Below are positions 5,229 through 8,577 of a stretch of 8,577 bases of DNA, piece by piece. Under the pieces are notes generated by a model. That model saw only the letters and a program-made list of their open reading frames with translations. It ran no database searches and was not told where the DNA came from. The position numbers and the translations under genes are program-made. The DNA lies in contig DATKRV010000023.1 of NCBI GenBank assembly GCA_035532075.1, positions 1 through 8,577 on the forward strand. Reading direction: 5' to 3'. Position 1 is the first letter of the stretch. Each line of letters opens with the position of its first letter. This DNA is from CAIVND01 sp035532075. Its GTDB lineage: Bacteria; Actinomycetota; Acidimicrobiia; Acidimicrobiales; Bog-793.

Positions 5229-6549
5229 GCCCGTTGAGAAACGCCCCAACTCCGAGATTTCGGATCGAGGCATCGACGAGTTCGATCGTGTGTGCCACCG
5301 GCAGTGGGGTACCTCGCGCCTCGAGAGCAGTCGCGATCTGCATTGTGCATCCGGGATTTGCCGCGACCAGCAGGCTCGCACCGGTAAGCGCTACCTGTGC
5401 CGCCTTCCTCAGACCGAGCTCGCGTGCTGGCACGGGCTGGAATATGTTGTAGACGCCCGCTGATCCACAGCAGATCTCGCCATCCGCGATGTCTTTCAGG
5501 TAGATCCCCGGTATCTGACCGAGGACCTTTCGGGGTTGGTCCTTGATGCGCTGCGCGTGTCCAAGATGACAAGCATCGTGGTAGGCGATTTGGATATCCA
5601 GCGGATGCCGCACTGCCAGAGGTTCAATCTCTGCGAGGAATTCTGCGATGTCCTTGGTGTTGCGGGCGAAATACTCTGCACGTTGCTGGTAACGACGATC
5701 GCCAGCAAGGAGGTGCGGGTATTCCTTCATGGACGAGCCACAGCCGGCACTATTGACAATGACCGTCGTGACACCGGCCCGCTCGAATGTATCTATGAGC
5801 CTTTTTGCAAAGCTCCGAGCCTCCCGAAGGCGCCCGGTGTGCGCCGAGAGAGCTCCGCAGCATCCCTGGTTCTTTGGAGCAACCACATCGAAACCTTCCG
5901 CGTTGAGCACGCGCACGGTTGCTTCATTGACCTTTGGAAAGAATGCACCCTGGACACACCCAGTGAGGAGCCCAACGGAACCCCGATTGACCCCGCTTGC
6001 GGCCGAACGTTCTGGGATGAATGATCTCTTTCCAATTGTCGGAGCAATCGATTCCATTGTGCGGAGAAATGGTGGCGCGAAGTTCAAAAGGCCGAGATGT
6101 CTGACAACGCGCTGCATTCCGCTGCGTTGGTAGAGCCGGAGAAAGACGCGAACGACACGGAGGCGCTTTGGATAGGGAAAGAGAGCAAATATAAGTGACC
6201 GTTTCAATCTCTCCTGCCACGGCCGATGATATTGACGCTCGATCTGTCCGCGTGTCGCGCCGATCAGCTGGTCATATTGCACGTTTGACGGACACGCGCT
6301 GAGACAGGACATACAGCCGAGACAGTTGTCGAAGTGTCCAACCATCGAGTCGTTGATCGGCGCGCCATCAAGTGCCGCGCGCATGAGGTAGATGCGTCCG
6401 CGAGGAGAGTCCATCTCCTCGCCCCAGAGTACAAAGGTTGGGCAGGTTGAGAGGCAAAATCCGCAGTGCACACAATCATCCACGAGCTCTCGCGATGGTG
6501 GATCGTGCTCATCAAACGATCCGAGTCCAACGGCCTTGGAGATCGTCAC
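5197..6549 (-). CDS. glcF: Glycolate oxidase iron-sulfur subunit GlcF
   Basis: Electron-transfer subunit of the GlcDEF complex, which oxidises glycolate to glyoxylate at the cytoplasmic face of the membrane and passes electrons to the quinone pool. The 450 residues are slightly longer than the usual roughly 405-440. Two [4Fe-4S] motifs open the protein: Cys26-x2-Cys29-x2-Cys32-x3-Cys36-Pro and Cys76-x2-Cys79-x2-Cys82-x3-Cys86-Pro. Two CCG domains follow: Cys198 with GCCG at about 229-232 and Cys270; then DACHLGHAQ (Cys327), ICCGSAGVYN (Cys360-Cys361) and Cys401. All cysteines expected of the family are present. Translation starts at GTG overlapping the glcE stop by one base (TAGTG), with a GGGAGG six bases ahead. 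The segment RQYHRPWQERLKRSLIFALF looks amphipathic, as in other GlcF proteins. LldE-type lactate subunits are related but have different cluster spacing. Confidence 0.94.
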   Translation of the reverse strand: MTISKAVGLGSFDEHDPPSRELVDDCVHCGFCLSTCPTFVLWGEEMDSPRGRIYLMRAALDGAPINDSMVGHFDNCLGCMSCLSACPSNVQYDQLIGATRGQIERQYHRPWQERLKRSLIFALFPYPKRLRVVRVFLRLYQRSGMQRVVRHLGLLNFAPPFLRTMESIAPTIGKRSFIPERSAASGVNRGSVGLLTGCVQGAFFPKVNEATVRVLNAEGFDVVAPKNQGCCGALSAHTGRLREARSFAKRLIDTFERAGVTTVIVNSAGCGSSMKEYPHLLAGDRRYQQRAEYFARNTKDIAEFLAEIEPLAVRHPLDIQIAYHDACHLGHAQRIKDQPRKVLGQIPGIYLKDIADGEICCGSAGVYNIFQPVPARELGLRKAAQVALTGASLLVAANPGCTMQIATALEARGTPLPVAHTIELVDASIRNLGVGAFLNGLPEERSPSAL

Positions 6550-7775
6550 TAGATGCCTCCCACGAATCGCCCGGGTGCCAGTAGGTTGAACGGATCAAAC
6601 TGGGATTTAATGCTCCGCATCACGCCGATGGCCGGAACTGGGCCCCAGACATCAACGCAGTTTCGTACCTTTGCCGGCGCTCTGAGGACGATACAGGATC
6701 CACCTGCGAGCGTTGCAGCGGCCCTGATCTGGAGGGTGAGTGCCTCAATCTCCGCCTCGCGCGCCCTTTCGAGCGTTGGGGCTCCAACAAACAAGACCCC
6801 GGATCCAAGTGATCCAGTTGCCAAAAGTACCTCCCCGCTGGCCTTTCCGATCTCGTGCAGATGCTCGAGCAAAGACGGCGCCGAGGCGATCTCAGTCGTC
6901 ACTTTGAATGTCGTAGGACCAGGCAGCTGGCCCCACCATGGAGGAGCGTCGTCGAGTACCTGCGGTTCTTTCCCGATTGATCCGGTAAGAGCGAGAGACC
7001 TTTCAAAGACACTCTCTTCGGTGCCTTCGATGAGTATTCCAATCGTGAGACTTTGACCATCACAGGTGTCATAAATCTCGAACGCGCTGGGCGCCATCTG
7101 CGAATGGATGATGTTCTGGCTGACTTCGTTGAGCTCGCGGATCCCAATCTCGACAAGTAGATACCGTCTTGTATCGGGTAGGGAATGCAGGCGAAAGAAG
7201 GCCTCCGTGATGGCACCGAGTGTGCCGTAGGATCCGGTATATAACTTCGCGAGATCATATCCAGCGACGTTCTTCACCACTCGGCCGCCAGCCGTCGCGC
7301 GGACTCCGTCGGATCGGACAACTGTGGCTCCAATAATCAGGTCGCGCACGGAACCGAACCCGTACCGGAGCGGACCTGAGAGTCCTGTTGCAATCATGCC
7401 CCCGACCGTGGTGCCGTAGATCATCGAATCGACGGCGAGTCGCTGCTTTTTGCGGTTCAACTCGGTCTGGAGTTCTCCAAGAGTGACGTTTGTACTAACG
7501 CGCACGACGAGATCGCTTGCCTCGTGCTGCAGGATTTTCGGCAACTTGCCCGTGTGAATGCCGAGTTCAAAGGCGGTCGGAGCTTGACCCCACTCAATCT
7601 TTGTCCGATTTCCAATCAGTACCATGTGGATTCTGTCTTGGGTTGCCTCTTGAAACGTTCGTTCAAGTTCGCGGGTGCTTGTGGGGGATGCGATCTGTAA
7701 CGGTATGACTCCGTCAATCGCGTCATCCAGTGCGCCAACGCGGCGCTCGATTGGGGAAAGAGGGGTTGTTGACAT
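6549..7775 (-). CDS. glcE: Glycolate oxidase FAD-binding subunit GlcE
   Basis: Second flavin-binding subunit of glycolate oxidase, needed with GlcD and GlcF for activity in E. coli. From ATG it has 408 residues, a little above the usual 350-400. The FAD-binding type 4 (PCMH) domain is plain: LIGNRTKIEWG near residues 53-63, VVRVSTNVTLGELQ, TTVGGMIATGLSGPLRYGFG (122-141), VRDLIIGATVV, and the GlcE signature GGRVVKNVAGYDLAKLYTGS (163-182) with YGTLGAITEAFFRL. The C-terminus keeps PFNLLAPGRFV, the oxidase family ending. The N-terminus before the FAD domain is about 20 residues longer than needed. The ATG at 7775 overlaps the glcD stop by one base (TGATG); an in-frame TTG at 7778 would add one residue, and GGAG at 7784-7787 could serve either. 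It overlaps glcF downstream by one base, so D-E-F expression is tightly coupled. Confidence 0.94.
   Translation of the reverse strand: MSTTPLSPIERRVGALDDAIDGVIPLQIASPTSTRELERTFQEATQDRIHMVLIGNRTKIEWGQAPTAFELGIHTGKLPKILQHEASDLVVRVSTNVTLGELQTELNRKKQRLAVDSMIYGTTVGGMIATGLSGPLRYGFGSVRDLIIGATVVRSDGVRATAGGRVVKNVAGYDLAKLYTGSYGTLGAITEAFFRLHSLPDTRRYLLVEIGIRELNEVSQNIIHSQMAPSAFEIYDTCDGQSLTIGILIEGTEESVFERSLALTGSIGKEPQVLDDAPPWWGQLPGPTTFKVTTEIASAPSLLEHLHEIGKASGEVLLATGSLGSGVLFVGAPTLERAREAEIEALTLQIRAAATLAGGSCIVLRAPAKVRNCVDVWGPVPAIGVMRSIKSQFDPFNLLAPGRFVGGI
6556..6561 (-). promoter_or_regulatory. Ribosome binding site for the GTG start of glcF
   Basis: Read on the minus strand, GGGAGG lies 6 bases before GTG at 6549-6547, inside the last codons of glcE. 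It supports the GTG as the true start and allows initiation independent of coupling. Confidence 0.7.
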
Positions 7776-8577
7776 CAATAAAGCTCCGCCAGTCCGCTCT
7801 GCACAAGAGGGTGTATCCCACTGTGACGGCCTGGAACCTCACCACACAGGCGCGGCGTCGGGAAAACCTTTCCGGGGTTGCATAGGTTCTCTCCATCGAA
7901 CGCGCACCGCACGAGTTGCATCGTGTCGAGGTCGTATTCGTTGAACATCTTTCCCATGTAACTGACCTTGTCTGCTCCTACCCCATGCTCACCAGTAATC
8001 GAACCGCCATATTTGATGCAGAGATCGATAATTGCGCCAGAGACGATATTGGCGCGCTCGAGGTCACCTTCGATTGATTCATCAAAAAGCACCAAAGGGT
8101 GAAGATTTCCGTCACCGGCGTGAAAGACGTTGGCAACGCGAATTCCCGATGCGGCGGCGAGTTTGGCGATTTCACCGAGAACCTCCGGCAGCACCGTGCG
8201 CGGGATTACGCCATCTTGAATGATGAAGTCGGGACTAATCGTGCCGATCGCAGCGAATGCGGATTTCCTGCCCTTCCAGATAAGCGCCCGCTCAGCCTCG
8301 GTCTTTGCGATGCGTACCTCAATGGCGCCCAAGGACGCGCAGATGCTCTGGACTTTTGTGATGCCCTGGGTCACATCCACAGCGGGTCCGTCAAGCTCGA
8401 CAATGAGCACCGTGTTCGCGCCCTCGGGATAACCGCATTGCACCGTTTTTTCTGCCGCTTCGATGGCAAGCTCGTCCATCATTTCGATTGCTGCTGGCAA
8501 AATCCCTGAGGCAATGATTGCAGAGACGACCTCCCCTGCCTCGCTCGTGCTGTTGAATCCGGCAAGCAGCGTCTTGA
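7775..8577 (-). CDS. glcD: Glycolate oxidase catalytic subunit GlcD (5' partial)
   Basis: FAD-linked 2-hydroxyacid dehydrogenase subunit that oxidises glycolate (often also D-lactate) to the 2-oxo acid. Only the C-terminal 266 residues lie here; the N-terminal FAD-binding half is beyond the end of the window, the whole usually being about 480-500. The frame stays open to the last base, so the TTG at 8500 is internal. Visible marks of the FAD-oxidase C-terminal domain: WKGRKSAFAAIG and DFIIQDGVIPR, then NVFHAGDGNLHP (about 149-160, with histidines usually assigned to the active-site metal) and GSITGEHGVG (about 191-200). NPGKVFPTPRLC marks the usual end, followed by a short extra tail. Order along motifs matches E. 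coli GlcD closely, and adjacency to glcE and glcF decides for glycolate over a stand-alone lactate dehydrogenase. No regulator such as GlcC is in view. Confidence 0.94.
   Translation of the reverse strand, partial: KTLLAGFNSTSEAGEVVSAIIASGILPAAIEMMDELAIEAAEKTVQCGYPEGANTVLIVELDGPAVDVTQGITKVQSICASLGAIEVRIAKTEAERALIWKGRKSAFAAIGTISPDFIIQDGVIPRTVLPEVLGEIAKLAAASGIRVANVFHAGDGNLHPLVLFDESIEGDLERANIVSGAIIDLCIKYGGSITGEHGVGADKVSYMGKMFNEYDLDTMQLVRCAFDGENLCNPGKVFPTPRLCGEVPGRHSGIHPLVQSGLAELY

Noticed and set aside
4901..5572. A 223-codon minus-strand frame spanning the convergent junction
   Set aside because: It overlaps both the reductase and glcF out of frame, is rich in Arg and Gly as expected for a shadow frame, and has no domain.
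7775..8577. Reading glcD as a stand-alone D-lactate dehydrogenase
   Set aside because: The motifs follow GlcD closely and the gene is directly coupled to glcE and glcF, so the glycolate complex is the better call, though activity on D-lactate is possible.

Overview
The window carries two convergent operons that meet with no intergenic DNA. All coding calls rest on protein motifs read by eye; no database search was run. The DNA is of moderate GC, densely packed, and uses ATG, GTG and TTG starts behind clear GGAG-type ribosome binding sites. A free-living aerobic heterotroph is the best reading. The actinobacterial-style 7Fe ferredoxin, the thioredoxin-reductase-like ferredoxin reductase, the richness in Rieske oxygenases and the glcDEF genes would fit an actinobacterium or a Chloroflexota (SAR202-like) lineage, but this taxonomy is inference only.

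Plus strand, 1-5200: a ring-hydroxylating oxygenase (RHO) operon. In order it holds a phthalate-dioxygenase-type Rieske oxygenase alpha subunit (5' end outside the window, 1-1119); a second, different Rieske alpha subunit (1135-2541); a 92-residue unknown protein (2541-2819); an RHO beta subunit (2853-3392); a 111-residue unknown protein with a TTG start (3435-3770); a 7Fe-type ferredoxin (3840-4178); and a ferredoxin-NADP reductase of the thioredoxin-reductase-like family (4217-5200). The second alpha and the beta probably form an alpha3beta3 terminal oxygenase. The first alpha is of a type that normally works without a beta. The single ferredoxin and reductase could feed electrons from NAD(P)H to both. 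No ring-cleavage enzyme, dihydrodiol dehydrogenase, transporter or regulator is present, so the substrate cannot be named.

Minus strand, 8577-5197: glcD (5' end outside the window), glcE and glcF, the three subunits of a membrane-associated glycolate oxidase/dehydrogenase. They are in the usual D-E-F order, and each junction overlaps by one base. The complex oxidises glycolate to glyoxylate.

The reductase and glcF share the palindrome CTAG at 5197-5200 as their stop codons. No RNA genes, mobile elements, CRISPR arrays or long repeats were seen, and no gene-free stretch exceeds 70 bases. The most unusual content is the mixed RHO operon, with two alpha classes, one electron-transfer chain and two unrecognised small proteins interleaved with the subunit genes.
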